Positions 12,301 through 24,378 of a DNA stretch of 64,000 nucleotides are shown here, piece by piece (the first letter of the stretch is position 1; every line of letters starts with the position of its first letter). The translations under genes were made by a program, and so were the position numbers. The stretch lies in NCBI GenBank assembly GCA_023055425.1, contig JALGPY010000008.1:19937359-20001358 (forward strand), in the 5' to 3' direction. Source of the DNA: Linanthus parryae. Its lineage: Eukaryota > Streptophyta > Magnoliopsida > Ericales > Polemoniaceae. The notes under the pieces are model-generated. The model did not search any database. It saw only the letters and a program-made list of their open reading frames with translations, and had not been told where the DNA came from.

Positions 12301-14563
12301 TTGTTCGTTTCTGCTCCATTCTTCTACAATGGGTTTCCTTTGCTCTGTGTACAGCCTTTGACAATACCTGACTACTGGCTTATTTTTTCACAGAGGAACT
12401 TTTGGTAAACTGGTGTGCTGTGTGTGAAGTAGACCCAGAATCGTTGAAGCTTTATTGCTTGGCTGTCTGATATATTTTACATGTCACATTTTTTGGTCAG
12501 AAGGCACACTATTTGAATTTATATTGAATAGGCTAGTCTTCAGATGGATTGGACGTGTCGGAGGGTTTGGTGTTTGGAAGGACAGCAATATCGGACTTCT
12601 GAGGTTACTCTGCAAACCTGTGTGTTCATCAAAGGGTTTTTGCTTCAAATGTTGCTGGAACAGAGATCTGAGGTTCCATTTGCTAATTTAAATATGGTCA
12701 TATTTCGGGTTCTCTATAATCTATATTGCTTATTGGAGGGGTGCCCGTATTCGTTTGGTGTTTCTTTTCCCTGCAGATGGTATTCTGTTAACTATGACAA
12801 TTCCTTTGTAGCCTTCTATGTTTTTCTTTTGCGGGGAATTTATATTACAAAGCAATATGAGCTCTGTAATTGATTTAGTTGTCAAAAGACCATTGTTCAA
12901 TTTCTAAAGATATGTCTGCAATCTGATTGGTTGGGTGCGTCACATTCCATTTTGTTTGCTCAGTTTATGTTTGTTCTTTTGGTATTCTCTTAACGTTTTT
13001 ACTGACCAGTCATTTGGTAGATGAACTCGTATTGTAGTTTTTTGCAATCAACTGTGCGTACTTATTAGTATTCTTCAGTTGTCGGTTTAATGATTGATTT
13101 TCTCTTTTAGGTCGTCGCAGAGCATTGGGTTGTTGTCCTATACATTTTTGAGGAATACAGGGAAGGAAGATATTGTGGTTCCAACGGTAATGATGTTAAA
13201 TTACTATATTGCTTTGCCAAGAAAAATAAAATTAAAGAAACAGTTAAAAGTCTGGGTACATGAACTTTCCCAATTGGCCGAAGTAAATATTCTGACATAA
13301 CTTAGTAACACTCTTTAGCTTTAGAATAATTTAGTTTTAGAATACTATCCAATACAATCAGAAATGCAAGTGAATTAAATCCTTTTTTATTACTGACATT
13401 TTAATATTGATTGAACGAGCTAGCAAAGACCTGTAAATGACATCCAAGTGAAATAATATGCTGATGCACATCCATTAGTATTTTTGAATGATCTATTTAG
13501 TTATAATGCAAGGGTGAATTTTCGGACCCTCTTGGGGGTTTAGTGACAGTAATCTACTGGATGTGCGGTTGGAAAATATTTATCATATTTGTTCCTTTCA
13601 GCAAAATTTATTCCGAGTAGTGTGATGCTTGTTTTGGATATGCCTTAGTCTAAATTTTAATCTAAATATGCGTCTTCAGTTGAGAGAGAATGTGGCAACA
13701 GGCCCCTTATACTTGTTTGTTTGAAATGTTAATTAAGAGATGATCCAACGGTTTAAAATCAACACATCCAATGGCCTAGAAGACAGTTTTTGGGTTTTGG
13801 TATGTAGAATTGTAGATCTTATGTCAATCTTCCTAGGTTTTTTGTACTAAGTTCTGACTATTGCAGCTTGTTTTGTAAATGACATCAACCACAGTTAAAT
13901 TACGAAAGAGGACTTGAGTGGAACAGGATGATACGGACTTCTACCAGTGATTGGGACAGAACTGTAGACACAATAGTTCAATGGTCTCCATTTTCAAGTG
14001 AAGCCGATCTTCTGCGACAGGTACTGGTTCTTTTTCAGTCTTCTATATAGCTTTGGCTGGGCCTGGGAGTATTAATAATGTCTTACTGGCAAAGTTAAAC
14101 TCTTAAGGTTATCAGAACGTGCCAAATTATCGACAACTAACTCCGTCTGGGCTTGCGACTTGCGAGTATTAGTCACCATCCTCGACCACTTATCTGATGA
14201 TTGTTGTTGCCCTCCTTAAATTAATTTGCAGATGCAGATTCTGTTTCCAATTACAAGCTTACACGTAAGACAGGACAATCACAAGTAAATTATATTCTGT
14301 AACTCTATGCAGAATCAAATACGAATGACTCGTAGACTTTTATCTGATCTATAGAAATTGGGTGCTCTAAAATACGTGGATGAGTACGGATCCAAGATTC
14401 AGATGAGGTTTACTGGAAAAATATTTCTACGCGTCTAATATTGAAGATGTGTTTCTTATATCTATTTCAGAAGCATCAGACCGAACTGCTTGAATATATC
14501 ATGCAAGAAAAGTTCTACATTGAAGTAAACTTTGTTAACAAAATAAAAGGAACAGGTTCATTG

Positions 14564-14600
<37 letters not shown>

Positions 14601-17600
14601 GTTTTCCTAAGTTCAATTATGTCTGTAAATATTTGTCATTATGCAATCAAAGTACGGGAGCATGTCATCAAATGGCTTTCTGTACCGTCACTTATACTAT
14701 GGGATTGCTGATAGATTAGAGATTTTCTATTTTGTAAATCTATGTATAAGAAACCTCACATGGGGAATTCATCTCAATATGTCGAAGTACTTAAGTGAAT
14801 ATATTTTTCTCAAGAACCTTAACATGCCTTTGAGGTGTTCTATGTCACATTCTGATATGATTGACCTTCGTGTCTTTAAATAATTTGGGTAAAACCCCTC
14901 AGTCACTCTTCTGCAGCAATATGATTTACGGTTTACTAGATATGGCATTCAGTTTCCCTGTTTTCATTGTTCATCTGTTGACTGAAGAACATATTGTGAT
15001 TTAACTTTTTCTGAGCCTTTGACAGTTCAATCAGATGAAGGATCATGGTACACGCATTATCATCTACAATCTTTGGGAGGATGATCAAGGAGAACTGGAA
15101 CTTGATTTTGACACTGATCCCAATGTATGGTCCTTTGTTGTTGCTCCAATTGTGGACCATTCTTCATTCCCTTCATTAAATTTAAAGTTTCTGAGATGAA
15201 TCTTGAGGTCTAACTTCGTATAATCTGCAGGACATTCAAATTAGAGGTGTCAATCGAGATGAGAGAAATATACAAATGGCAAAGCAATTTCCCAACTCCA
15301 AACACTTCTTGACATACCGGCATTCATTAAGGGTAATAGATACTCGCTTTGTACCATTTCAGCTACTAGTTTTCAAATCATCCACACAAAGTGTTGCTTA
15401 GGTCTGTGCAATGACCCAAGTGATTAAGTTAGCGTTTTGGGACTGCCCTTACAGAGTGCTACGTTTCTCTTGAACACTAGTTGTTTTCTGTTTTACACAA
15501 GTGCTCATTTCAATTGGACCAAAGATACACACTGTAGAAAACTTTGCATGCTGATAAGATCCCTACCCTGAAATTATTGATTCACCATTATATATAAACT
15601 TGTTAGATCATTTGTCGAGGTTTTTAATTCTATGTCAGGTAGATAAGTCAAAACTCTTAGAAATGGGAGCCATGTATGAAGAGATGTTGTATTAACATCA
15701 CGTGATGCAGATTGCAGCTGATTATGTTATTGTCTATAAGACTTATTTGTACCCAAAGTTGCAACTTGTGTTAAGCATATCAATTTGGGGAACGTTGCTT
15801 AAGCAAAGTCTCAAAACAATAAGAATCCTTCAGAATAATTACTCTCGGGATGGGTGATGATTGTTATTTCCAGAGATTAGGTTACTTTTTATCTTTTTGT
15901 GTTATCTACTCTCCTAGGCCCTAGCTCGTCTGTTTTTTTTTTTTTTGATGAAATTAGCTCGTCTGTTTTATTTTGTGAGCTTTACTTCCCTTCCATTGGA
16001 CGTGGACATTAATTATCTTTATCTCCATAGTACATGAACCTGGTACCTAGTTTAACACAGGTTGGTGCATGATGTCTAGCGTTCAAGCCTTAACCTGCCC
16101 GCTTCCCGATAATTGTAGGAATTTTCTTTATACATGATGTTCTTGACTTGATAGAAAACCCTCCGTAGTATGTTGCTATACAGGCTTATTTTGAATAACC
16201 AATTGTAATCTTGTTCTTGTTTGATATGTTATATCCAAATTTCTTACATTGCATTGTTTCAACTCTCAGAATTATGCATCAATTCTCTATCTCAGAATTC
16301 CTCCTCATTTTCGTATTATTCTACGTGGGAAAGATGTTCAGCACCACAACATTGTCAATGATATGATGATGACACAGGAGATCACCTACCGCCCACAGCC
16401 TGGAGCTGATGGGATAGCAAACCTTTCTCATGTAAGGATTCTTCACACGAAATCTTTTCTGCTCGCCCTGGTTGAAAAAAATTTCAAAAAGAAATTCGGA
16501 GAATTAATTGTCTTCTGTTATCTGTCAGTTGGTTGCAGTTGTTACTGTTGGGTTTGTGAAGGATGCTAAAACTCATATCGACGTTCAAGGATTCAATGTT
16601 TATCACAAGAATCGACTAATTAAGGTTTATTTCCTGTTGCTCTGTACTGTGACTTTCTGATCTCTCTTAGTGAAATGTTCTTTCCTTCCTTTCATGTTTA
16701 TCTACTCACTGCTTTTCTATCATTAGTCCCTTCGATTGAGAAATCCAAGGTCTTGTTGATTTCCAACAGTAACCTATGATAAACTCCCAATTGTGTGGAC
16801 TCTTAGTATTGTTTATGCATTCCACCCACATTAACTTGTTTGAAATTCTGTAGTGAAGCAGCATCCCCAAACAAACCATCTTTGATTTGTTTATACCTCA
16901 TGAGTTGAAATTAGACTTGTCTGTGCATGATCAATAAAATTCGTTACTGTCTTCTGGGCCATCATATATATATTTTTTTCTGGTTAATTGGCTTCAGATG
17001 TAATTGAATCTGTGCATGTATACTCACACAGTAAGTCTTTCATGTCAGCCATTTTGGAGGGTTTGGAATGCCTCTGGCAGTGATGGTCGTGGAGTTATAG
17101 GTATGCATCTTCTGAATTTTAAACTTCAGCTTTTTGTGGAAAGCTAGGACTTGAAGCCCACATTTATGCTACAGGAGTGTTGGAAGCAAATTTTGTTGAA
17201 CCGGCACATGACAAGCAAGGATTTGAGCGTACAATAGTTCTTTCAAGACTTGAAACCAAACTACTACAAATGCAGAAGAATTATTGGTTGGTTCATTACT
17301 CCCACCTTGTCCTGTAATTTATATTTGAGTTGTATCATTTGATAAATTGTGTATGCTTCTTGGTCTCAGGAGGACTCTCTGTCACAAAATTGGCTATGCC
17401 CCACGAAATAATAAGAGGAACATAAACGACAGAGGTATTCATAGTTATCATTATAAGAGTGTCAAGATGGACATTGGGAGCTGTAAGCATCACTTCTCAT
17501 GGGTGTCAAATTAATTGTCATCTCTTTTTCTTTGTACTATTTTTGCAGAGGATTCTCCTGAATATCTTCCTGAAACACCACCTCGTCCTAAAACAAAGTC

Positions 17601-20600
17601 TACAGGCTCAAACAGCAAGGCACCTCCTTCAGTGTCAGACAAATCGCAGCCATATTCAAGTCAAACACATGGAATAAGGCAGTCAGAAAGGTTTAGGAAG
17701 CCATCGGAGAAGGGTCAGGCAAATGGGCATGTGTATGCTGAAGGAGTAGACAGATCTGCATCCCCTGCTGGGAGATCAAGCTCGTCACGGCCATCGTCTC
17801 CTTCTCGAGAGAATGTAAGTGACATGACTTGTAAACTTCCTTACCCAGAATGCTAGTGAATGAGATTTCTCAAAATGGTAGATGTCTGAAAGATGGTTTT
17901 TCTGTTTCTGGGATATCAATAAACTCCAAAAATACAGCAGCTGACCAAGATGGAAGACCTGCTAAAAACAGTGTTCAGTCACAGTTTGAGTCTATTCTGC
18001 TTATTATCTTTAATCCTCGTAATAAGTTAACAAATAGTGCTGGAAGTTTGAAACTATACCCAGACTGGGTCAAAAAGACTTTCTTAATTTGCCTGCGATC
18101 CGCAACACCTTAGGCTTATTCAGTTAACTCCAGGTTTTGAACATTGCTAGACTGATAAAAGCACATGCTCTCAGGGTTTTTTCAGTGAATTTGATCTAAG
18201 AAAATGTTTCGGTTTCCTTGCTCGATGGAATTAAATTATATTTTATCAGTTTAGAATTGGAACTTAGTTGCTGTGGAGATGTCCCCCATGTGGAGTTCAA
18301 AATATAGTCACAATTAATAGTATCCTTGGCTGCTCCTCATTGCCATTTGGTTATGAAGTGGAACCCCATGAATTCTTAAGGTGGTATCAGAGCGTAGGCC
18401 CATTCTTCACTTCTTGGTCAAATGCCCACATTCTAGCTGCTTCGACGCCGTCCATTTATCAAGTCCATGCCCTAAATGCCGTCACCCATGAGGGTTCTCA
18501 TGTTGAGAATATCTCACTTTGGGATTTTACAAGATATAGTTACAATTAAGATAATCCTCATCAACTCCTCCAATTGCACGTTGTTTTGAGGTGGAGCCTA
18601 ATGGATTCTTAACATGCAGTTGGCTATGGGAGGAGTTGCTCAGAATCTTAGTAGTTGTGATTGTACTTCGTAAACTCCGGATCTGGGATATGCTCAATGT
18701 TAAGGAAAATCAAGATTTTCATGAAGCCCGCTATCCTCATGGGAGGTTAGAGCATCCAGGTTGTTTGAAGCCAATCATCCTTTTCGAAGGCCAGATCATG
18801 TGGATAGATGGTTTGATTCCGTTCTGTTTAGTGAATAAGCTGGTGAAGATTCAAAGAAATGGATAAATGTTGCGTTCTGGAGATAATGTCTCTATCCCCA
18901 TGGGCACTATTTCTTAAAGGGTGGTGTTAATGTGGCCTCTTTTGGTGTGAGGGTAATAGTACATTCGTTCTCGCTTCCGTCCTTTACCGACGCCAAACTT
19001 TATATTGAAACTTAGGATTACTATATTCCTTATGGCTATCTGAGTAAGTATGCCAGTTTTAACATCCTGTCTCGGGCTTCCCTGCGTGACGCCCACTTAG
19101 GATTACTATATTCCTTATGGCTATCTGAGTAAGTACGCCAGCTTTAACATCCTGTCTTGGGCTTCTCTGCGTGACGCCCTTCCGCCTCAACTGAAAACTA
19201 GATAAAATGCCAATAATATCTCCCTGTAATGCTTGTTGTTATATTGTCCAGATCCTGAAGCTTATTATGTTAGATGCTGATTCAAAGGATACTCGCTTAA
19301 AAATACTATGAGTGAGTTTGGTGTGAGTTTTTGAATTTTTAAGCTGACTTTTTAGTTGTGAAAAAAGTTAGTGACCAAAAATTTAATTAAAAAAGATGTA
19401 TGTGCTTGGTGAAAAAAATTGTTGCTATTAAAAAAGTTAGTGATGTGAGAGTTTTGTTGGTCAAGGAAGATTACAACTTCACCCTTTTTATATTTACTAG
19501 TAAAACTTTGATATGCCAAATTGATTGTGATAATATTTAGGTTCAAAACAAAATAGTATGGGTAGATTTTAAGAAAAAAGTTTAAAAAAAAGAAAAGAAA
19601 AAGCTGGTAAAACCCAACTTTTTCCAAATACAGGTTTTACACGAAAAAGTCAAAATCTAAAATCCAAAAGCTGGTATAAAAAAGGTCAATACCAAACACC
19701 TGAAAAAAGTTCAAAACATATTAAAAGTCCAAAGTGAATCAAAAGCTGGATAAGAATCATACCCAATTCACGCTATCAAAGTAGTGTAGGCAATTTTAAA
19801 TATTCCTTGTCCATGGAGAGGAAACATAGATGTTATAATTGTACAAACCTCATCCTCGTCCAGTGTGTATTCTTAAAGTATTTGTTTGAATTCAGATCCT
19901 TTATTTGAGTGTCTTACGGTTTCACGATCATCATTTAATAGCTCAATTGTTTCTCTAGACATCCTGGAACTTCTTTTGGACTAAATGTGGCTAGTGTGGA
20001 AGAAAGCAATGGATTTCTGGAAGTGTAGTGAAATTGAATTGACTGACACTGTTATCAAAATTATTTTTGTTTAATTGGCAGGACGGTGTCAATGTAAATG
20101 GCTTTTCTCCTTCAGTGTCCACGTCACACGCTTTGGATCAGTTGAAAGAAGAGAACAAACAGTTGAAAGAAGAGAACAAACAGTTAAAGGAAAAGTAAGT
20201 TTCTTCCTTTAAAGATATGTAATGTGAAGTGTACTTTTATTCTCACAATGAAATTTCCTTTTTGTTCCTGCAGATTAGCAAGAAAAGAGGACGAGATATT
20301 AGGTGACCTGTTGCATGACTTAGAGTATGAAAAGGACAAAGCTAAGTCACTTGAAACCAAGGTGAGTGATACCATATTGTACAACTCTTCCCAGTTCTTT
20401 TCAGCTACTAAAATGGCTCCTCTTAATGATTAGAGAAACTGGGCTCTTGGCATACCACCCACCCACTTTAGAGCATTTTGATCTTGGTGGCCATGGCTTA
20501 TGGGTGTTTGCCCTTCAATGGCACTGTTTGGGTAGTGAGATTACTGGATTATGGATTTTTGGAGTGAGTTGAGGTGAGGACCACTCATTCCAATAATCCA

Positions 20601-21957
20601 TAATCGAATGATCTCAGTAACCAAACAGAGCCAATGTGTTCCCGATGAACATAATTTCTATGTGGTTATTTAGCTAAGTAATACGATGACCTTTGTTCTT
20701 TTGTCCCATAATTGTTACCTTAAAGATTTAGAAGTGTCATAAATTTACCATACTACCCACAAAGAGTTCGTGCATGTTTAGAAGAGTGAAGAAGGAGCTG
20801 CAAAATGTAACAATGGGAAATTTAAAGTGCAAGTGTAATTTTGTTTCCCTGTATCTTTTCCGTATTTCATCACCCCCTTCCCCTTCCCTTGCCTCCAAAT
20901 CTATCTCCGCTTGTTACAGTTTGCCATCTGCACAGTTACTTTTGGCATTGCTCTAGGTAAATATTTGGATATCTGCATTCAACTTTGTAAGGTTGCTTAC
21001 TCGGTTTTAACAGCATTTCATGATCATAAATATTTTTATCTTTTTCACTTGTTCATCCGGCTTCAGCACCTGCAAATGTTCTGATCACATGTTTACTGAC
21101 TAGTTGTATCTGAATCTTTCAAATAATTTGCCTCGATTGTAATATTGGATTTTGCAGTACCAGTGTTTTCTTTGCTAACAAAAATATGAAGAGTAATGAT
21201 AAGTAGCCCACTCCCGTAGCCAGAACGGTAGCCCGAATATGATGTGGCATGCCACATAAACAGATTGATGAAGGAAAAGAAAAAAAGAATAACAAGAAAA
21301 GGTAAGAAATCAAAAGAATGAAAAGGCATGTAATTAAAAGCAAATGAAAAAATAATATTTCTTCTTTTTTTCCTCTCTCAATGTGTTGATGTGGCATGCC
21401 ACATCATATTCGGGCTACCGTTCTGGCTACGGGAGTGGGCTACTTATCATTACTCAAATATAAATTAGTCGATGTCCTTTTTTCCCCAAGGTGGGAATAT
21501 GATCAGTTATCTCTAACTCGAGATTAAATAATCCCTGGTAAATCCTGGTAATTCGGAGACAAAGTAACAGTCATAAGTGTCCAGTTTTTACTGAGATTTG
21601 GGAGGTAGATCCTTTTCTCCGTTCTAATATTCTTTCCCTGATTTGATCAGCTTGAGGAGGCAACACAAAAGATCGAAGAACTGAACAAGGAGCAGGAAAG
21701 TTTAATCGATATATTCTCGGAGGAGAGGCACCGAAGAGATATTGAGGAAGAGAACCTCAGAAAGAAATTAAAGGTTGTTATTACCCTTAGTTAATTTACT
21801 TTAACTTTCGTAATGCTAGTCTTTTATGTAAACTGACTCGTGAGGATGGTTATTGTACTTTTATGTCCATCAGGAGACTTCTAAAACCAATCAAGAGTTG
21901 CTCGACAAGGTGAAGCTGTTGGAAAATGCAAAGACCCCTGCCAGGAGAAACAACTAA
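3324..21957 (+). CDS. MORC: MORC-family GHKL ATPase (MORC4/MORC7-type), 20 exons
   Basis: Nuclear ATPase of the microrchidia family; plant members compact chromatin and help silence transposons. Exons: 3324-3738, 7235-7309, 7466-7500, 7573-7651, 8485-8577, 8677-8761, 13111-13186, 13895-14020, 15026-15124, 15231-15332, 16270-16431, 16529-16624, 17049-17100, 17175-17286, 17370-17434, 17549-17814, 20082-20194, 20274-20361, 21651-21773, 21874-21957. All junctions are GT-AG and keep phase, giving 2346 nt and 781 residues. GHKL motifs: N-box AFAELLDNSLDE (164-175), DNGGGMD (202-208), GNGFKT (234-239). The MORC S5-like transducer half follows (about 395-560, with GKDVQHHNIVNDMMM). A Ser/Pro-rich linker and a coiled coil (about 664-775) close the protein. 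The N terminus has VIDL plus an acidic-serine tract and a basic KKKRKK (68-73). The start is the first ATG with in-frame continuity. Length fits the MORC4/7 clade; I cannot separate MORC4 from MORC7. Confidence 0.93.
4601..5953 (+). repeat. Imperfect direct duplication inside MORC intron 1
   Basis: About 330 bp at 4601-4922 recur, diverged, at 5131-5199 plus 5690-5953. The second copy is split by the MITE at 5200-5689. Shared landmarks are GGATGGTCTATT, CATCTTGGTAATCAAAG, the AGTCCTTTGT block and GAGGTCCAAACAACCAAAAA. Further partial copies of the leading part occur at about 4535-4600 and 4926-4980. All of it lies in intron 1, which is about 3.5 kb long. Confidence 0.75.
5200..5689. mobile_element. 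Non-autonomous DNA transposon (MITE) with GGGCTTGTTTGG-type ends
   Basis: The left end GGGCTTGTTTGGATA and the right end TATCCAAACAGCCCC form terminal inverted repeats, with more subterminal match around TTCGGTTAAC. ATT flanks both sides as a likely 3-bp target duplication. The duplicated host sequence at about 4660 lacks the insert and serves as an internal empty site. A GA-rich stretch lies at about 5409-5447. TIR style and 3-bp TSD suggest PIF/Harbinger, but no transposase is present to prove it. Confidence 0.7.
10124..10260 (-). repeat. 3' LTR of the TRIM (minus-strand orientation)
   Basis: This copy has TATAGAACTTGG at its left edge and ATCTCCTATA at its right edge on the plus strand. 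It carries 2 bp (AC) absent from the other LTR. The adjacent interior (10261-10290 read on minus) is purine-rich at places and could hold the polypurine tract. Confidence 0.8.
11116..11127 (-). other. Primer-binding site of the TRIM (tRNA-iMet type)
   Basis: The minus strand reads TGGTATCAGAGC, abutting the LTR with no spacer. This is the 12-nt core complementary to the 3' end of plant initiator tRNA-Met used by Copia and TRIM elements. It fixes the element's orientation. Confidence 0.9.
11128..11262 (-). repeat. 5' LTR of the TRIM (minus-strand orientation)
   Basis: This 135-bp copy matches 10124-10260 almost base for base. The LTR contains TATATAAAC-like sequence on the minus strand (CCTATATAAACTCC), a plausible TATA box. 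Confidence 0.8.
14566..14597 (+). repeat. (GT)n microsatellite in a MORC intron
   Basis: About 16 uninterrupted GT dinucleotides lie between the exons at 13895-14020 and 15026-15124. Confidence 0.95.
18269..18614 (+). mobile_element. Diverged TRIM element in MORC intron 16
   Basis: A repeat of about 113 bp at 18269-18381 ends CTTAAGG and is followed by TGGTATCAGAGC (18382-18393), the initiator-Met primer-binding site. A related repeat at 18501-18614 begins TGTTGAGAATATCTC and ends GGATTCTTAACA, with canonical TG...CA ends. The two LTRs align along their length (for example ATATAGTTACAATTAA against ATATAGTCACAATTAA) but differ at many positions, so the insertion is old. The interior is only about 110 bp. 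No TSD is recognised. Confidence 0.75.
18615..19760. other. Intron 16 sequence of unknown origin
   Basis: Between the old TRIM and exon 17 the intron contains an 85-bp tandem duplication (annotated separately) and an A/T-rich stretch at about 19300-19750 that may be an old AT-rich MITE. A 91-codon frame at 18591-18866 shows no recognisable protein pattern. Confidence 0.4.
19011..19179 (+). repeat. Two-copy 85-bp tandem repeat in MORC intron 16
   Basis: The unit starting CTTAGGATTACTATATTCC occurs at 19011-19095 and again at 19096-19179. Only a few substitutions separate the copies, mostly C/T changes such as TATGCC against TACGCC. Confidence 0.9.
20139..20180 (+). repeat. Exact 21-bp tandem duplication inside MORC coiled-coil exon 17
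   Basis: Two identical 21-bp units encode QLKEENK twice in frame, followed by a third partial QLKE. The duplication adds exactly one heptad to the coiled coil, so its register is kept. Confidence 0.95.
20520..20632. mobile_element. Short foldback MITE in MORC intron 18
   Basis: GGCACTGTTTGGGTAGTGAG at the left matches the reverse complement of the right end (CTCAGTAACCAAACAGAGCC), with the match continuing through GGATTATGGATT. The 113-bp element has a GTTTGG-type TIR like many plant PIF or hAT MITEs. A TSD is not certain. Confidence 0.75.
21191..21455. mobile_element. Mutator-type MITE with perfect 67-bp inverted repeats
   Basis: The arms at 21191-21257 and 21389-21455 are exact reverse complements over 67 bp, starting GAGTAATGATAAGTAGCCCA. 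The 131-bp loop is AT-rich. Flanking 9-mers AAATATGAA and AAATATAAA differ at one position and fit a Mutator-like 9-bp TSD. The element lies in MORC intron 18, so the primary transcript can form a long hairpin. Confidence 0.85.
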
Positions 21958-23626
21958 TAACTAATGTTTGCCGGATCCATGGTTGTCTTACCGTTCGTAA
22001 ATGACTAATGCTGATGCTGAGAATGATGCAATAAACTCTCTGGGAGTGTCATCTGATGTTAATAATGTGCCAAGTGTTGTGGAAGATGAAGGCAGTTGTT
22101 GAATTTAACTGTTGACTGTTGCTGAGGTCTAGTGCTGTGATTAGTGTTGTAGCTGTAGTGAAATGAAGAGTATTTTGTAATTAGGACTGAATAATTTCAA
22201 GTTGAAGCTCTGGACTTGTTGCCTTTGAGTGTATACTGTATAGTACTGACTTCTTCACTTTTGTGCTCTATGGTTCTCAATAGTTCTGCTATTTGCCACG
22301 ATTTTCGAACTTTCTTGGGTTTTCTTGGGAATTTGATGCTGCTATGCCTTTTTCTTTATCCGAAACCAAATAACTTCCCCAATTCACCAGCATGATAACC
22401 CAAGAAGGAGAACATCATCCCAGCTGCCACTTCTGCTGATCTATCACTCCACCACCAAGGCCTTCATCGTAACCCCAACGACCAAGGCCCGTCACTCTCG
22501 CTCAACTGTCGTACCACCTGTCTCTCTCTCATTCTAGTAGCAACTAGCAGTCAGATCAGTTTAAATTTTATCGGTGGCAATTTTGGGGTCTCAATTTTTC
22601 TATTTGGAGATGGCAGTATTAATGTTGGTAACTACTGCTAGCCCGACTTTTTAATTTGGAGGTGGCGAAACTACTGGTACTAGAGGAGAAACTGAAAGGT
22701 TGAGGGAGAGGTAAGATTGTGATGGTGGTAGATTGAGATTGAATTGGATCAATGGGTGTGAGTGGTAAATGGTAATGGGTGGGTTTGGTGGTGGTGTTGG
22801 TGGGTGGGGGAGTTGCAAGGGATGGGAGATGGTGGGTTTTTGTTAGAGTGGAAAGAGAATGAATGTGATTTTGTTGTGGTTAGGGTTAGTGATTTTTTTT
22901 AGACTAGCGTGGTATGGGGGCCAACTTACGCGCTCCTCAAGTTAATTTACGGGATTTCAAGGATTATTGGTCGTCGTGGGGTTTGAACCTGAGACCCGAA
23001 GAAGACAAACTCGTAAAGCACCAAACCTCCACCACCAGACAAGGGGTAACATAATATTGTTTTCCGTCCAACCCCTTAGTCAAGGGGTACATATGTCCAC
23101 CAGTTTCATGACTGCAACTCGGGCAAGTTGAACAGTTTGACTTCCTTTCCCTACCGAGCCCGATTGTAAGTGTAGTCAGTTAGTCCAAGTCCAAGTTTGT
23201 TTGTACAATTTGGGCTCTGGTTGACTTCGGGCTAATCCGTCGAATTGATTTTCACGACTTTGTATATTTTATATGTTGTAATTTAATAACATTTATTGTT
23301 ATTTATTAGATTTTAAAATAAATCATTTAGTATAAAAAAAAGTTCGGGCATATAGCCAAGGGGGGGATTGCAGACCACCGCATATCGAATTAAAGGAGAG
23401 TGACAGAATGGTGGGCTAACCTATAACCCAGCCCGATACTTTAAGGGCACGTCTTACAAAACACATTTAGGCTTACGATTCATGTTTGAGCCCGTGGAAA
23501 TCAGGGGCTGGGCTTGGAAATATTGTAGGCCCGAGCTAGGTTCAGCCCAATCATTAATAATTTAAGGCCTGGACCAATTATCAACAGATAAATTTACTTA
23601 TCTAATTAGACGTGTAGAAAAATATA
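21958..23626. other. MORC 3' flank and intergenic DNA
   Basis: AATAAA at 22030-22035 lies about 75 bp after the MORC stop and could be the polyadenylation signal. The remainder has no supported gene. A block at about 22900-23100 and a GGGC-rich block at about 23400-23580 look like old transposon debris but show no defined ends. Confidence 0.45.
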
Positions 23627-24259
23627 CTATATCTGTTTTGCTAGCTTCTTTCTACTTTGACTTTTTTCACTCGTAATCATATCACTTTGACCTGGTAATT
23701 AAAATAATAAAAACAAAATAATCTTTTGATAATCTTTTTATGGTATTGGAGAATAAAGTTTGATCTAAACACTATGAAAATATTATCAAAATATTATATC
23801 TTTCTGCTAATTAAATCATCGGTTAAAGTGACCCGGTGAAAAGCAGTAAAAGTCAAGTATGAAGAAGCAGACGATGTTGAGCAAAAACATTTTTAATGCA
23901 CTGCACCAATTACGCAGTCACAATTAAATTATACTTCCTCCGTTTTGTAGGCTTCTTCCAACTTTGACATCTACCAACATTCACCTTGTCAATGTAACCC
24001 GATGATTTGATTAGCAAAACTATTCAAGAATTTGATAATTTTTTATGATGTTGTAGAATAAATTTTACTCTACCAAAAGACTGTATCGTTTTACTATTCG
24101 AATAACCGGGACAAGTGACATGGTTACGAGTGAAAAAGTTAAAGAGGGAGTAAAGTTTACAATACCATTGTTTTGCTAACCAAATCCACCGGGTCAAAAT
24201 GACCGAATGAATAGTACGAAAAATCATAACATGAAGAATTAGGTGGAACGAAGGAAATA
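23627..24259. mobile_element. Two related Mariner/Stowaway-like MITE copies
   Basis: The second copy (about 23931-24259) starts TACTTCCTCCGTTTTGTAGG and ends GGAACGAAGGAAATA, the CTCC-GT/ACGGAG style ends of plant Mariner MITEs. The first stretch (about 23627-23877) is a diverged relative in the same orientation. It shares the CTTTGAC, GATAATNTTTTTATG and GTAGAATAAA landmarks. Boundaries of the first copy are approximate. Confidence 0.55.
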
Positions 24260-24330
24260 AATAGTAAATGTACCACTAAACAAAAATTAAATAGTGAATG
24301 TTAGGAAATATGCTGAAGTTTTCTGTAGAT

Positions 24331-24346
24331 TGTGCTATATTGTTTT
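24331..24346. repeat. Left target-site duplication of the LINE
   Basis: TGTGCTATATTGTTTT here recurs exactly at 29082-29097 on the other side of the LINE. Its end merges with the T-run that is the LINE's poly(A) tail on the minus strand. Confidence 0.85.
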
Positions 24347-24378
24347 TTTTTTGAGGGAAGTCGAATTTTATAAAGGCA

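Noticed and set aside
18591..18866. 91-codon ORF in MORC intron 16
   Set aside because: Starts inside the 3' LTR of the old TRIM and has no family pattern. Splicing it into MORC would break a well-supported junction.
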